A stretch of DNA of 64,000 nt from Candidatus Poribacteria bacterium (GCA_022827625.1 JAJEIE010000016.1:1-64000); one strand, 5' to 3'. Positions 49,290 to 59,745 are shown, counted from the stretch's first letter. The notes: generated by a model from the letters alone, not told the origin. Translations and numbers: made by a program.

Positions 49290-50291
49290 ATGGACTTTAT
49301 TGAAGAACTTGATAACCTATCTAACCGTATTGCCGATTACAAAGATAAGGTAAAAGGCGAACAAGCTACGATAGATGCCTTTGTCAAGCCCTTTATACGT
49401 GCTTTGGGATATGACGATACTAATCCAACAGAAGTTGTGCCTCAATTTACTGCTGATATTGGCACAAAACAAGGCGAAAAGGTTGATCTTGCTATTCTCA
49501 AAGATGATAAAGTCGCCATGCTTATTGAGTGCAAAGATTGGAGTTCAGATTTTTCCAGAGAAAACTTTTCACAACTTTTCCGTTACTTCATAGCCGTTCA
49601 GGAAGCTCGAATCGGTGTCCTAACCAACGGTATTCAGTATAAATTTTACGCAGATTTAAAAGCACCGAATAGGATGGATGAAGACCCTTTTTTTGAATTC
49701 GACATGTCTGAAGTTCAGCCATCACTGGTCAATGTGCTCAAAAACTTTACCAAGGATAACTTTGATTTAGACAACATTTATTCCGCTGCAGGAGTTCTAA
49801 AGATAAAGCAAATCCTGATAGAACAACTGAAAACACCTACCAAGGATTTTGTTGAATTTTTCTACAATGCTATAAAACTACAGATGGAGATACAGGATTT
49901 CACAGCTGTTGTCAAGCGTGCATTTAATGAGTTTCTCGACGAACAGAGGGAGAAAAAAACGAACCGGAGTAATGAACGCCTCGCGAAGTTTACCAACCTC
50001 AAAGTTACTATGTCTGATGGGCATATCATACATCATCATAATGGGAAAGAAACTTATATTGAGGTCCTTGAAAAGTTAGGACTGGAAAAAGTAATGCGTG
50101 TTCGCCCTAACATCGTATCAACAGAACAGTTTTCCCTCGCCACTAAGGGGACTAAGCGCGGGAGGTTTTGGGTAAGAGGAACAAACGGATTCAGCACAGG
50201 TGATAGAAAAGCAGAACTTGAAAAGATCGCTAATCTACTTGGTGTTTCATTGCTTGTAGAACAAGTCGAGAAAAAGCCAAAGTCTAACTGA
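49290..50291 (+). CDS. Type I restriction enzyme HsdR N-terminal-like (HSDR_N) domain protein
   Basis: GEQATIDAFVKPFIRALGYDDTNPTEVVPQFTADIGTKQGEKVDLAILKDDKVAMLIECKDWSSDF; start ATG 49290. Confidence 0.85.
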   Translation: MDFIEELDNLSNRIADYKDKVKGEQATIDAFVKPFIRALGYDDTNPTEVVPQFTADIGTKQGEKVDLAILKDDKVAMLIECKDWSSDFSRENFSQLFRYFIAVQEARIGVLTNGIQYKFYADLKAPNRMDEDPFFEFDMSEVQPSLVNVLKNFTKDNFDLDNIYSAAGVLKIKQILIEQLKTPTKDFVEFFYNAIKLQMEIQDFTAVVKRAFNEFLDEQREKKTNRSNERLAKFTNLKVTMSDGHIIHHHNGKETYIEVLEKLGLEKVMRVRPNIVSTEQFSLATKGTKRGRFWVRGTNGFSTGDRKAELEKIANLLGVSLLVEQVEKKPKSN

Positions 50292-50323
50292 ACATCAAGG
50301 TCATTCAGTTTTCCATTTTGTAG

Positions 50324-50342
50324 CACAAACTGTTAGTTTGTG
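50324..50342. repeat. Palindromic repeat CACAAACTGTTAGTTTGTG
   Basis: Also 56469-56487; variant at 52692-52712. Confidence 0.85.
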
Positions 50343-50566
50343 TTTCTTGTGTCCGGCGCAAACTAATAGTTGGCACTATAACGCTAATTGAAAATTTCTG
50401 AATAACATTAGCCCCAGCGGGGCGATAGGTGTATAGAAAACCTATTATCCCAAAGACCAAGTCTCGGCGGGGTGACAGATGTATCGTGAACATATTTGAA
50501 AAAGGAATCAAATGATTGACATCACACTGAACTGCCAACGTTAATTTAGACCAAAAATCAGTAAAG

Positions 50567-50672
50567 TTAAGACAAATTTTTTCGTTGAAATTCGACAGGC
50601 ATCAAATAGTCTAACGCCGAATGCGGGCGTTTCTGGTGATACACTTGTAGGATAAATCGGATATCCTTTCAT
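50567..50672 (-). pseudogene. C-terminal remnant of IS3/IS481-type transposase (integrase core)
   Basis: Minus strand reads DIRFILQVYHQKRPHSALDYLMPVEFQRKNLS*. Confidence 0.75.
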
Positions 50673-50841
50673 TTAGACCGTCATTATATCACAATCTTGG
50701 TTTAGACAGTGGCCCAAATTTCCGATGGCAGTATATCATTCATTCCGACAAAATAGTTACACGCCCGGTGTGCCGAAAAATTTGATTTATGAAAATATAT
50801 AAGGTATAATCCTTATATGCTAGCATATCACCTCTAATTGT

Positions 50842-51303
50842 ATGAAAAATAGTCAGGAAAATCTTGAAAATAACGCTGAACACCGTGTAGAGAAGCACAC
50901 CAATTTTCTGGGAGAAATTCCAGAGTCCTGGCAACGGTGTGCAAGGGCAGCCTTTGGATACATTTTTTGCCTCTATATGATCATCGCTGTCTCATCTGAA
51001 ATTGCTGTTGCTATCCTTCCAGAAACGACATGGTTAGAAAAGATCATAACCGTGATGAATAACATTGAGTCACACCTATATCATTTCGGTATCGGTTTGG
51101 GGATAGCGATAATTGCACCGTGTTTGGCATGGGAGCATCTTATGTATTTGCGAGAAAAACGAAAACGCGAGCAAGAACAACGGGCACGCGAGCAAGCGGA
51201 AGCGATAGTTGCTGAACTCCAGAAAGAGGTCGACCATCTACGGAGTGAGTTAGCCGCACTAAAAGCACGTTCGCATTCGCCCCAGGGAGAGAATAGAGAT
51301 TAA
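50842..51303 (+). CDS. Hypothetical membrane protein with C-terminal coiled coil
   Basis: Two TM segments then EKRKREQEQRAREQAEAIVAELQKEVDHLRSELAALKAR. Confidence 0.7.
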   Translation: MKNSQENLENNAEHRVEKHTNFLGEIPESWQRCARAAFGYIFCLYMIIAVSSEIAVAILPETTWLEKIITVMNNIESHLYHFGIGLGIAIIAPCLAWEHLMYLREKRKREQEQRAREQAEAIVAELQKEVDHLRSELAALKARSHSPQGENRD

Positions 51304-51417
51304 GCTCGCGATGCGCCGGAAATCATTCCTACCGATAAAAGGTATATCCCTTTCTCATACGCGAGCGTATAGAAGACTATTCAAGGCAACGATAAGACAA
51401 ATTGCAGATACATCGCG

Positions 51418-52563
51418 CTACCAATCCGCAACACTGCCATCGGTATCATAATAGAATTCGCCGCCGAGTTCTTCAGGGTAGGTATCAAGCGTCTGCTCCG
51501 CTTCTGTTTCATCAATCTCAAACCCAAGCCCCGGTTTTGTCGGCAATTCGATGTGGCCATCTATGACTTGCCACGCCTCAGTGAATAAACCGTCCCCTAA
51601 ACCGGCATCAATCTGTTCTTGAATCAGGAAATTCGGCACAACCGCATCAACATGAAGGGAGGCAGAAAAAGCGACCGGTCCAATAGCACAATGCGGCGCG
51701 ATGTGCATATAGTAAACCTCCGCCATGTTCGCAATCTTCTTCAGTTCAGTAATGCCACCGGCGTGAGAAGTATCCGGTTGGAGATAAGCCACCGCCTGTT
51801 TCTCAAATACCTCGCGGAATCCCCAACGCGTCAGCAACCGTTCACCCGTCGCAATCGGGAACGGCACATGGTCAGAAACGAGTTTGAGGGCATCCACATT
51901 CTCTTGCGGAATCGGTTCCTCAACGAACATCGGACGCATACCTTTAAGTTCATGACAAATTTCAATAGCGAGCGCAGGGGTCATCTTACCGTGAAAATCA
52001 AACGCAAGCTCGACATCGGGGCCCACCCACTCGCGCATGAGATACGCACGTTCCACAAATGCGTCAATAACCGCCGGCGGCTCGTGTCCACGCCACTTGC
52101 CACCGGGACCAGTTTTAAATGCCGTATAGCCACCTTTTCGTTGTAAAAACTCAAGACGTTCTTTCGCAGCAGCTTTGCCTTCGTCTGTTAAACTCCCAAT
52201 GCCCCAATGTGCATAAACGCGGATGCGGTCACGCACCGCACCGCCCAACAATTGATACGCAGGCACATCGTAGTATTTACCAGCAATGTCCCACAACGCC
52301 TGATCAACACCGGACAAAGCAGACATTAGGATGTTTCCGCCTCGGAAGAAAGCAGAACGATAGACGTGCTGCCAATGATGCTCAATCCGTAGCGGATCTT
52401 TACCGATAAAATAATCAGCAAGTTCCTCAACAGCCGCACATGTACTTTTAGGTTTACCTTCAAGTGTGGTTTCACCCCATCCGACGATGCCGGTATCCGT
52501 CGTGATTTTCACAAGTCGCATCCGGCGACGCGGGTAGAATTGTTCAATCTTAGCAATCTTCAT
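51418..52563 (-). CDS. Mandelate racemase/muconate lactonizing (enolase superfamily), galactonate dehydratase-like
   Basis: GIVGWGETTLEGK; FDFHGKMTPALAIEICHELKGMRPMFVEEPIPQENVDAL; IATGERLLTRWGFREVFE. Confidence 0.9.
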   Translation of the reverse strand: MKIAKIEQFYPRRRMRLVKITTDTGIVGWGETTLEGKPKSTCAAVEELADYFIGKDPLRIEHHWQHVYRSAFFRGGNILMSALSGVDQALWDIAGKYYDVPAYQLLGGAVRDRIRVYAHWGIGSLTDEGKAAAKERLEFLQRKGGYTAFKTGPGGKWRGHEPPAVIDAFVERAYLMREWVGPDVELAFDFHGKMTPALAIEICHELKGMRPMFVEEPIPQENVDALKLVSDHVPFPIATGERLLTRWGFREVFEKQAVAYLQPDTSHAGGITELKKIANMAEVYYMHIAPHCAIGPVAFSASLHVDAVVPNFLIQEQIDAGLGDGLFTEAWQVIDGHIELPTKPGLGFEIDETEAEQTLDTYPEELGGEFYYDTDGSVADW

Positions 52564-52802
52564 CTTTTTAACTATGTACTCCTGGGCACCGCTCCATTAC
52601 ATTTCGCGGTGGTTTCCTGTGAATTCCAACCAAATTTGGGTTAAAGTAGTTGTAATACCATGTCCGAACACGAATATATCTGTCTGCTGTAGCATAGACT
52701 GTTAGTCTGTGCTGTCCTGTGTTCTGTTGCATAAAATCTATAAGGCAACATGGATTTTTAGAAATCGTATAAGAATAACCTACCAGCAAGAAAGGAAAAA
52801 AT

Positions 52803-54140
52803 ATGTCCGCACAACCCAATATCCTCTTTATGATTGCCGATGACCACCGATGGGACGCTATCGGCGGCATGGGCGACCCAACCGTGAAAACACCGACACT
52901 CGATTCCCTCATGGCGCGCGGAACGACCTTCCGTCAAACACATATCATGGGATCCCTCGTCGGCGCCGTCTGCGTACCGAGCCGTGCCGCCGTTCTCACC
53001 AGCGCGAATCTGTTCCGTAGCGGTGGCAACCAAATTAACCGAGATTTAGCAGTCTGGCCAGAAGTGATGCGTCAGGCGGGGTATCATACATTCTTTTCTG
53101 GCAAGTGGCATAACGATCGACAAACGTTCACGAACAGTTTTGATGACGGTGCAAAAATATTCTTCGGCGGCATGAGCGATCAATATAAAGTACCCGTCTT
53201 CGATTTCGATCCCACAGGAAAATATCCCAACGATGCCAAATACATCGGGGAAAAGTTTTCTACAGAACTGTTTACAGATTCCGCCGTGCAATTTATAGAA
53301 AACTACGATCAAACGGATCCTTTCTTCCTTTACCTCTCCTTCACTTCACCGCACGATCCGAGGACAGCACCCGGAGAATACGCTACGATGTATTCACCAG
53401 AGGATATACCTGTCCCAGAAAACTTCGTTCCAGAACACCCGTTCGATAACGGAGAAATGCGTATCCGAGATGAAGTGTTAGCACCCTTCCCGCGCACCCC
53501 CGAAATCGTCCAACAACACATCGCCGACTATTACCGGATGATTACACACATGGACGCTGAAATGGGGCGCGTGCTAAGAACCCTCGAAGCCATTGGACAA
53601 CTCGACAACACCATTGTCATCTATACTGCCGATCACGGACTTGCTGTCGGGCAACACGGACTGTTAGGCAAACAGAATCTCTATAACCACAGCATCCGCG
53701 TTCCATCAATATTCGCTGGACCCGGAGTCTCCGAAGGCGTAACAGTGGATGCCTTAACCTATCTGTACGATGTTTTTCCGACGGTTTGCGACCTTACCAG
53801 TGTCGAGTGCCCAAATACGACCGAAGGCAAGAGTTTGGTCCCGCTGATGGAAGGTTGTGTCGAACGGGTACGGGCGACAGTCTTCGCGGCGTATAAAGAC
53901 ATCCACCGCACCATCAGTGACGGACGCTGGAAACTCATCCGTTACTATGTATCTGAGGAGACAGGTGCTGGCACGGATTGTATCCAACTGTTCGACCTGG
54001 AGCAAGATCCGTGGGAGACGACCAACCTCGCAGATTTGCCCGAACACGCCGACCGTATTCGCTCACTCGCTGCAGATATGAAAATGTGGCAAACCGAGAA
54101 GGACGATTTCATGAAGGATATACCGGTGTTGTTGGAATAG
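52803..54140 (+). CDS. Sulfatase (type I, Cys-type)
   Basis: QPNILFMIADDHRWDAIGGMGDPTVKTPTLDSLMARGTTF; active-site CVPSRAAVLTS; FSGKWHND. Confidence 0.93.
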   Translation: MSAQPNILFMIADDHRWDAIGGMGDPTVKTPTLDSLMARGTTFRQTHIMGSLVGAVCVPSRAAVLTSANLFRSGGNQINRDLAVWPEVMRQAGYHTFFSGKWHNDRQTFTNSFDDGAKIFFGGMSDQYKVPVFDFDPTGKYPNDAKYIGEKFSTELFTDSAVQFIENYDQTDPFFLYLSFTSPHDPRTAPGEYATMYSPEDIPVPENFVPEHPFDNGEMRIRDEVLAPFPRTPEIVQQHIADYYRMITHMDAEMGRVLRTLEAIGQLDNTIVIYTADHGLAVGQHGLLGKQNLYNHSIRVPSIFAGPGVSEGVTVDALTYLYDVFPTVCDLTSVECPNTTEGKSLVPLMEGCVERVRATVFAAYKDIHRTISDGRWKLIRYYVSEETGAGTDCIQLFDLEQDPWETTNLADLPEHADRIRSLAADMKMWQTEKDDFMKDIPVLLE

Positions 54141-54174
54141 TGGACCGCCCGCTTTTAAATTATAGGTAACCGAA

Positions 54175-54269
54175 TTCGTAGGGGCGGGGTCTCCCCGCCC
54201 ATCACCATATACAACACACCAAACGATGATAAACAATTTCGTAGGGACGGTCTCCCTGCCCATCACCAT
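54175..54269. repeat. Two tandem copies of palindromic repeat (TTCGTAGGGGCGGGGTCTCCCCGCCCATCACCATA)
   Basis: Copies at 54175-54209 and 54238-54270, about 61 nt apart. Confidence 0.8.
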
Positions 54270-54297
54270 AAATTTAGACTGAACACGCTAATAATTT

Positions 54298-55437
54298 CTA
54301 TCTACCACGCCCAATCACAATCAATCGTGCCGCCTGCTCCGCTGTGTCAGCGATTAACCGGGTCGCATCTGCAACAGCGACCTCAAGAGACATCGGCTCT
54401 TGGACGATACCCAACATCGCGTCAATACCGGCTTCGTAAACCGCTTCAGCACCTTCAGCAATGCCGCCAGCAATTGCAATGACAGGGATATTGTGTGCTT
54501 TCGCTACCTTTGCGACACCAACAGGCGTTTTGCCAAACGCCGTCTGAAAGTCCAATTGCCCCTCACCCGTAAAGACAAGGGAGGCACCTTTCACCCGTTC
54601 TTCGAGTCCAACGGCATCAATCATAATATCAACGCCAAGTTTCAATTCCGCGTTAAGAAACGCCATGAGACCCGCACCCAATCCACCGGCAGCACCCGCA
54701 CCGGGGATGTCATTGAAGGATCTCCCAAGCGTCTCAGTTAAAACCTCGTCAAAATGTCCGAGACATTCATCTAAGGTTTCAATCATTTCAGGGGTAGCAC
54801 CTTTCTGGGGTCCATAGACGTGTGAAGCACCCTCTGGACCCGTCAATGGATTGTTCACATCACAGGCAACGACCGTCTCGGTTTCAGCGATAGCCGAATG
54901 TAAACCCGTTATATCTATTGACCGCAAGTGTCCAAGGTTCCCACCACCGCGTAGAATCTGTTTCCCATCCGCGTCCAGTGACCGAACACCAAGTGCCTCC
55001 CCCATTCCGACCCCGCCATCGTTCGTCGCGCTGCCGCCAATACCGATAATCAAGCGTCTGCACCCTGCCTCCAAAGCAGCATGGATCAGCTGCCCAGTCC
55101 CATAAGTCGTGGTAAGAAGTGGGTTCCGTTGATCTGGCGCAACAAGTGTGAGACCCGAAGCAGATGCCATCTCAATAACAGCCGTCTCCCCGTCAGCAAG
55201 GATACCAAATTTCGCCTCAACCTCGTTTCCGAGTGGCGCAAGCACACGACGCGTTTGAATATGACCCCCCGTTGCATCAACGAGGGATTGCACAGTCCCC
55301 TCGCCGCCATCCGCCATCGGCACTTTTTCTATGACAGCCTCTGGAAACACGCGACGGATTCCTTGCTCAATCGCACGCGCAGCTTCAAGCGCACTGACAC
55401 TCCCTTTAAATGAATCAGGTGCAACTACAATTTTCAT
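54298..55437 (-). CDS. Glycerate kinase
   Basis: MKIVVAPDSFKGSVSALEAARAIEQGIRRVFPEAVIEKVPMADGGEGTVQSLVDATGG. Confidence 0.93.
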   Translation of the reverse strand: MKIVVAPDSFKGSVSALEAARAIEQGIRRVFPEAVIEKVPMADGGEGTVQSLVDATGGHIQTRRVLAPLGNEVEAKFGILADGETAVIEMASASGLTLVAPDQRNPLLTTTYGTGQLIHAALEAGCRRLIIGIGGSATNDGGVGMGEALGVRSLDADGKQILRGGGNLGHLRSIDITGLHSAIAETETVVACDVNNPLTGPEGASHVYGPQKGATPEMIETLDECLGHFDEVLTETLGRSFNDIPGAGAAGGLGAGLMAFLNAELKLGVDIMIDAVGLEERVKGASLVFTGEGQLDFQTAFGKTPVGVAKVAKAHNIPVIAIAGGIAEGAEAVYEAGIDAMLGIVQEPMSLEVAVADATRLIADTAEQAARLIVIGRGR

Positions 55438-55647
55438 GACGAACAATTTATCACAAGCCTCACAACTTGTCAAGTTCCTACTGAAAAATTGCTTGACACC
55501 CAAGGCAAATTCATGTCAAAATTTAAAGCACTATGGAGATCTGCAAAGACGAAGTAAACTTCTATCTTGGGATCGCATTACAAATTATACCATTGCTAAC
55601 GGAATTTGCGCTTCAGCGATGGATTAAAACAGAAAAATAGGTGACAC

Positions 55648-56415
55648 ATGGACTGGCAACTGGAAACAACCGTCTCTGACGAACAGGTTACATTTTACAA
55701 AGACAACGGTTATCTCACTTATGGACGCATCTTCACAAAAGCAGAACTCGATACACTCCGAGATTATGTGGACGAGATGATCGAGAATTTGCCAGAAGGG
55801 AGACGTCCAGAACAGATGGACGTGCCGCATTTTGAGCATCCATTTCTGTTTAAATACCTGACGCACCCACGCGTGCTAAAGGTCATCGAACGGTTTATCG
55901 GACCAGATATCGTCCTCTGGTCAAGCCACTTTATCAGCAAACGGGAACACGACGGTATGGCAGTGCCGTGGCATCAAGACGGCGTTTATTGGGGTAAGTC
56001 TCTTGAGCCGATGCACGTTATCACAATGTGGTTAGCCGTTGATGAATCGACAGTCGAAAACGGATGCATGCGCGTCATACCCGGCAGCCATAGACTGCGG
56101 GATCGCCGCTATGAAGACGTGGATCGCACAAATAATCTCTTCGGTAGCGAAGTCGTGGAAGCCGACTTAGACACGTCGAAAGTGGTTAATCTGGAGTTGG
56201 AAGTCGGCGAGTGCCATTTTCACGACGCATGGACAATCCACAATTCCAGTTCCAACGCCTCACAGAAACGTCGGTGCGGTTACACCATGCGCTACATGCC
56301 AGCAGATGTCCGTTATCCCGGTGCAGAGTGGCGGCGTAAACACTATATCTACCTGCTGCAAGGCGAAGATAAGACAGACGGGTTTAACGCTTATACCCCC
56401 ATCCCAGAATTTTAA
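55648..56415 (+). CDS. Phytanoyl-CoA dioxygenase family protein
   Basis: AVPWHQDGVYWGKSLEPMHVITMWLAVDESTVENGCMRVIPGSH...RRCGYTMRYMP. Confidence 0.93.
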   Translation: MDWQLETTVSDEQVTFYKDNGYLTYGRIFTKAELDTLRDYVDEMIENLPEGRRPEQMDVPHFEHPFLFKYLTHPRVLKVIERFIGPDIVLWSSHFISKREHDGMAVPWHQDGVYWGKSLEPMHVITMWLAVDESTVENGCMRVIPGSHRLRDRRYEDVDRTNNLFGSEVVEADLDTSKVVNLELEVGECHFHDAWTIHNSSSNASQKRRCGYTMRYMPADVRYPGAEWRRKHYIYLLQGEDKTDGFNAYTPIPEF

Positions 56416-56560
56416 AGGTTCAAGAACAAAATTCATAACAATGTTGGACAAAATCTGTCCCCTTGCACCACAAACTGTTAGTTTGTGTCATTTTGGATAT
56501 GACTGCCCAAAAGACCCCAAGCCTTGAAACAGAGTCTCAAGAAAACGGAAAGGAAAATCC

Positions 56561-57421
56561 ATGCGTCCCTATTTTGATGTACATTGCCATATCGGTATGA
56601 CAGTATCACGTGCCCCAATCGTTGGACAAAGCACTGGAAAATGTTTAGCGCGGATGGCATCCGCAGGCGTTATCGGCGCAATTCCGTGTCCAACAGCCGG
56701 TAGCCCACAAGCACGTGGTGTATTGGACACACGCACACAACACGAAACAATCGCCAACGCATGTAAATTATACCCGGAACGTTTTCCGATCGGACTCGGA
56801 ATCGCTGAAGTTCGACACGAACAAGCCGGTGCCGACGAATTGGAACGCGCGATGCGGGAAGATGGTTTAGTCGGATTCATGTGTCATCCAGGGTTGTCTG
56901 GACACTCACTCGGTGGTGAACTCCACGGATTTCTTGAAATCGTGGCGATGTACAACGGACTTTGTCTGCTCCATCAGGCGGGTTCCACGCGGAACATTGC
57001 CACTTACGCAAAGCGATTTCCATCAATAACGTTTATTATTGGGCACGTTTCGATGAACAAAGCCGGCCACCTCGATGCAATTGAGCAGTGCGGAAAATCT
57101 GAGAACATCTGGTTCGACGTGGCACAGAAACCGGAAGGGGCAGACACAAGTTGGGATCTGGTACATCTCATCAACAACCTCGGCAACGATAGAATCATGT
57201 TCGGCAGCGATCTACCCTATTACGATTTCCGGTGGGTACAAGCGCAGATTGAGTCGGCAGACCTTGATGATGAAACAAAAGAACGGATTGCCTATCAGAA
57301 CGCAGTCCGGTTAGTTCAACAATTTCGTGAAGACTGGACACCGACACTAACGCCCATAAAACCACCACAGGCTTATTCAGAAGTTGAGATGTGGGATGCG
57401 AACGGAGCGAGGTTACGCTAA
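56561..57421 (+). CDS. Amidohydrolase family (TIM-barrel metal-dependent hydrolase)
   Basis: YFDVHCHIGM; FIIGHVSMNKAGHLDAIEQC; DRIMFGSDLPYYDFRW. Confidence 0.88.
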   Translation: MRPYFDVHCHIGMTVSRAPIVGQSTGKCLARMASAGVIGAIPCPTAGSPQARGVLDTRTQHETIANACKLYPERFPIGLGIAEVRHEQAGADELERAMREDGLVGFMCHPGLSGHSLGGELHGFLEIVAMYNGLCLLHQAGSTRNIATYAKRFPSITFIIGHVSMNKAGHLDAIEQCGKSENIWFDVAQKPEGADTSWDLVHLINNLGNDRIMFGSDLPYYDFRWVQAQIESADLDDETKERIAYQNAVRLVQQFREDWTPTLTPIKPPQAYSEVEMWDANGARLR

Positions 57422-57540
57422 TTGGTAGGAACAATATTTAACTGAAGGGTCCATTACGCATGGAAACCTTGTACCCTAAACTGTTAGTTCGCGGAGGCTA
57501 CAGACTACGAATCACTCTCATCTAACTAAAAAACCGACAA

Positions 57541-58401
57541 CTACTTGATAACCTCAACGGCGCGAATCCGACGGCGTAGCACGAAAAGATAAAAAACTAT
57601 CAGGACGCTTTGGACGAGGAATGCCCATACCCAATGCACACTATAATCCGGCGAACCCCCAAACAGGGTCGTGCCGAGAATGTCGTAGTTCGCCCAAATC
57701 GATACCAAAGCCACTTTGCTGGTGCGCGCCATCTCTTTAAGGATCTCATAAAGAACAATCGAGCCAAACCACACGGCAGAGAAACCGATGATGGCATAGC
57801 GCGGATTCGTGGTCAGCGATGAGAACACCAGTATCAATAGACTCGTAGACAGGATAATAATTACGGAATAGGCGATGATTGAAAAAGGGACCCAGTAGTA
57901 CTCTTTCAGAAAAGCCGTGCCTGCTAATAGCGACTGTTCAAGAAATAACAATAACCCAGGAACCAACGTCAGACAAGCCAATAAGATACCAATAGCAGCA
58001 AACTTACCCATTAAGTAATCTATCCACGAAATCGGTTTAGACAAATACAGTGAGAGGGCGTTGTTCTTCAGATCGGTAGCGATTAATCCTGAACCCCCGA
58101 AAACAGCAACCAAGGCGACGATAAAGGTCGACGGAAACGGGTAGATTCGGAACAGAAACTTCTGAAAAAATTCGCTATCAATCTTAATAAACGCTAACTC
58201 TACGCCCGGCATCTGACTGATATAGATAAGTATGGCGTGGGCAAAGATGTACATTAAGGGCGGGATAGCAACAATTAACCGGACAATTTTCCGTTGTGCA
58301 AGCAGTTTCAGTTCTGCCTTTGCAATAATCCACCACCGTGTATGACTATGGGTCTTCAGCGTGCCTTCCCAATGTCGGTAGTTCTGTGTGTGAATAGGCA
58401 T
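57541..58401 (-). CDS. ABC-2 type transporter permease
   Basis: GLIATDLKNNALSLYLSKPISWIDYLMGKFAAIGIL; six hydrophobic segments. Confidence 0.83.
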   Translation of the reverse strand: MPIHTQNYRHWEGTLKTHSHTRWWIIAKAELKLLAQRKIVRLIVAIPPLMYIFAHAILIYISQMPGVELAFIKIDSEFFQKFLFRIYPFPSTFIVALVAVFGGSGLIATDLKNNALSLYLSKPISWIDYLMGKFAAIGILLACLTLVPGLLLFLEQSLLAGTAFLKEYYWVPFSIIAYSVIIILSTSLLILVFSSLTTNPRYAIIGFSAVWFGSIVLYEILKEMARTSKVALVSIWANYDILGTTLFGGSPDYSVHWVWAFLVQSVLIVFYLFVLRRRIRAVEVIK

Positions 58402-58491
58402 ATTTTTCAGTTGTTATCAATTATCGGTCAAGAGAAATGTAACAGCCGCAAAATGTGGCTGATTGCTGACGGCTGACGGCTGACAGCCTGT

Positions 58492-59031
58492 TCAATACTT
58501 ATAAATAGCCGTTCTCTCTAAGGTATCCGTGAAGGGCCCCTGTTTCTCAGTCTGGATTTCAACCTCTATGACACCTAAATGGGTATCGCGTTCCGGATCC
58601 TCCTCAATGAAGACGCGTGGAATCTCCGCCGTTAAGAGCCGATCCAGTCTATGGAGTTCCTGTGACCAGCGAAGATCAATCAGCCGACCATCGTAGACCT
58701 TTCGATGCTTTTCGCCATTACGGATGGAGTAGACTTTTGCATTCGTGGTAAAATCGGCTTCAGAGATCGTACTCGTCCCAACACTCGGGCTGAGAATGCT
58801 CTGGTTCCATATCAGTGGCGTGCCATTTCTATCCACCAAATAAATTCTCAAATCAATCCTGTCAACGCGTGGATCCGATTGAAGCTCAATCCCTTCAAAA
58901 TTCTGGATCACACCACTCCCACATGAAAATGTAAAAAGCACACAGATCCCAACGAGCACAATGCCCCGCAATTTCAAGGTAAAGCGAAATTGATCTGGGA
59001 ATAGATCAATTTGTCTTAGCTTTACATTCAC
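58492..59031 (-). CDS. Hypothetical lipoprotein
   Basis: Hydrophobic segment then FTFSCGSG lipobox-like. Confidence 0.7.
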   Translation of the reverse strand: MNVKLRQIDLFPDQFRFTLKLRGIVLVGICVLFTFSCGSGVIQNFEGIELQSDPRVDRIDLRIYLVDRNGTPLIWNQSILSPSVGTSTISEADFTTNAKVYSIRNGEKHRKVYDGRLIDLRWSQELHRLDRLLTAEIPRVFIEEDPERDTHLGVIEVEIQTEKQGPFTDTLERTAIYKY

Positions 59032-59141
59032 ACCTATTCTCCTCTTTTATGCCTTTTTAAGGGCAGCTTGCAGGCTTCCCATAGCAGTCTGTTTTATCTA
59101 TTATATCCTTTCTGAGTGTCAGAAGTCAATCAAAATCTACC

Positions 59142-59169
59142 TTGAATCTTTTTCCAAAAGTGATATAAT
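59142..59169 (+). promoter_or_regulatory. Sigma70-like promoter TTGAAT-N16-TATAAT, possibly leaderless
   Basis: -10 ends 7 nt before ATG 59177. Confidence 0.55.
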
Positions 59170-59176
59170 GGTTGTC

Positions 59177-59728
59177 ATGAAATCTACCAAAGTTTTAATC
59201 GGTTCAGAAAATAGGGTAAAAATTGAGAGCACACGGCAAAGTTTTTCAAAATTTTTCAAACCGTTAGAGATTCACGGATTACCTGCTGATTCAGGTGTCT
59301 CCGCTTCACCCTTTAACGAAGATACATTCACAGGTGCCAAGAACCGAGCCGAACATGTGAAACGTATCAACGATGAACAGGCACTCAAGGCTAATTTCTT
59401 CGTCGGTATTGAGGGAGGACACCTTCAACTGCACAATAGATGGTTTCAATTCACTGTCATCTATATATTGGATCAACAGCATCGAGAAAGTTTCAGCACG
59501 ACCGGCATGTATGAATTACCCAACTGGATAGTCGAGAAACTTCTGGCAGGGACTGAATTGGCATACATCATTGACGAACTCGCTCAAGAGTCCAACACAA
59601 AGGAAAAACAGAGTGCCAGCGGATTCTTGACAAATGGAGCAGTAAACAGATTACAAAATTATACGCAAGCCATAACATTTGCCTTAATCCCGTTCCTTCA
59701 AGAAGACCTCTATTTTCAACGAAAGTAA
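59177..59728 (+). CDS. yjjX: Inosine/xanthosine triphosphatase (DUF84/YjjX family)
   Basis: KVLIGSENRVKIESTRQSF; GLPADSGVSASPFNEDTFTGAKNRA; FFVGIEGG. Confidence 0.85.
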   Translation: MKSTKVLIGSENRVKIESTRQSFSKFFKPLEIHGLPADSGVSASPFNEDTFTGAKNRAEHVKRINDEQALKANFFVGIEGGHLQLHNRWFQFTVIYILDQQHRESFSTTGMYELPNWIVEKLLAGTELAYIIDELAQESNTKEKQSASGFLTNGAVNRLQNYTQAITFALIPFLQEDLYFQRK

Positions 59729-59745
59729 GATTTCGCACTTCGCTG

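Noticed and set aside
50702-50722. TTTAGACAGTGGCCCAAATTT as IS inverted end
   Set aside because: No convincing matching inverted copy at the other side of the transposase scar.
51619-52146. 175-aa plus-strand ORF opposite the enolase-superfamily gene
   Set aside because: Shadow ORF; Arg-rich with no recognisable domain.
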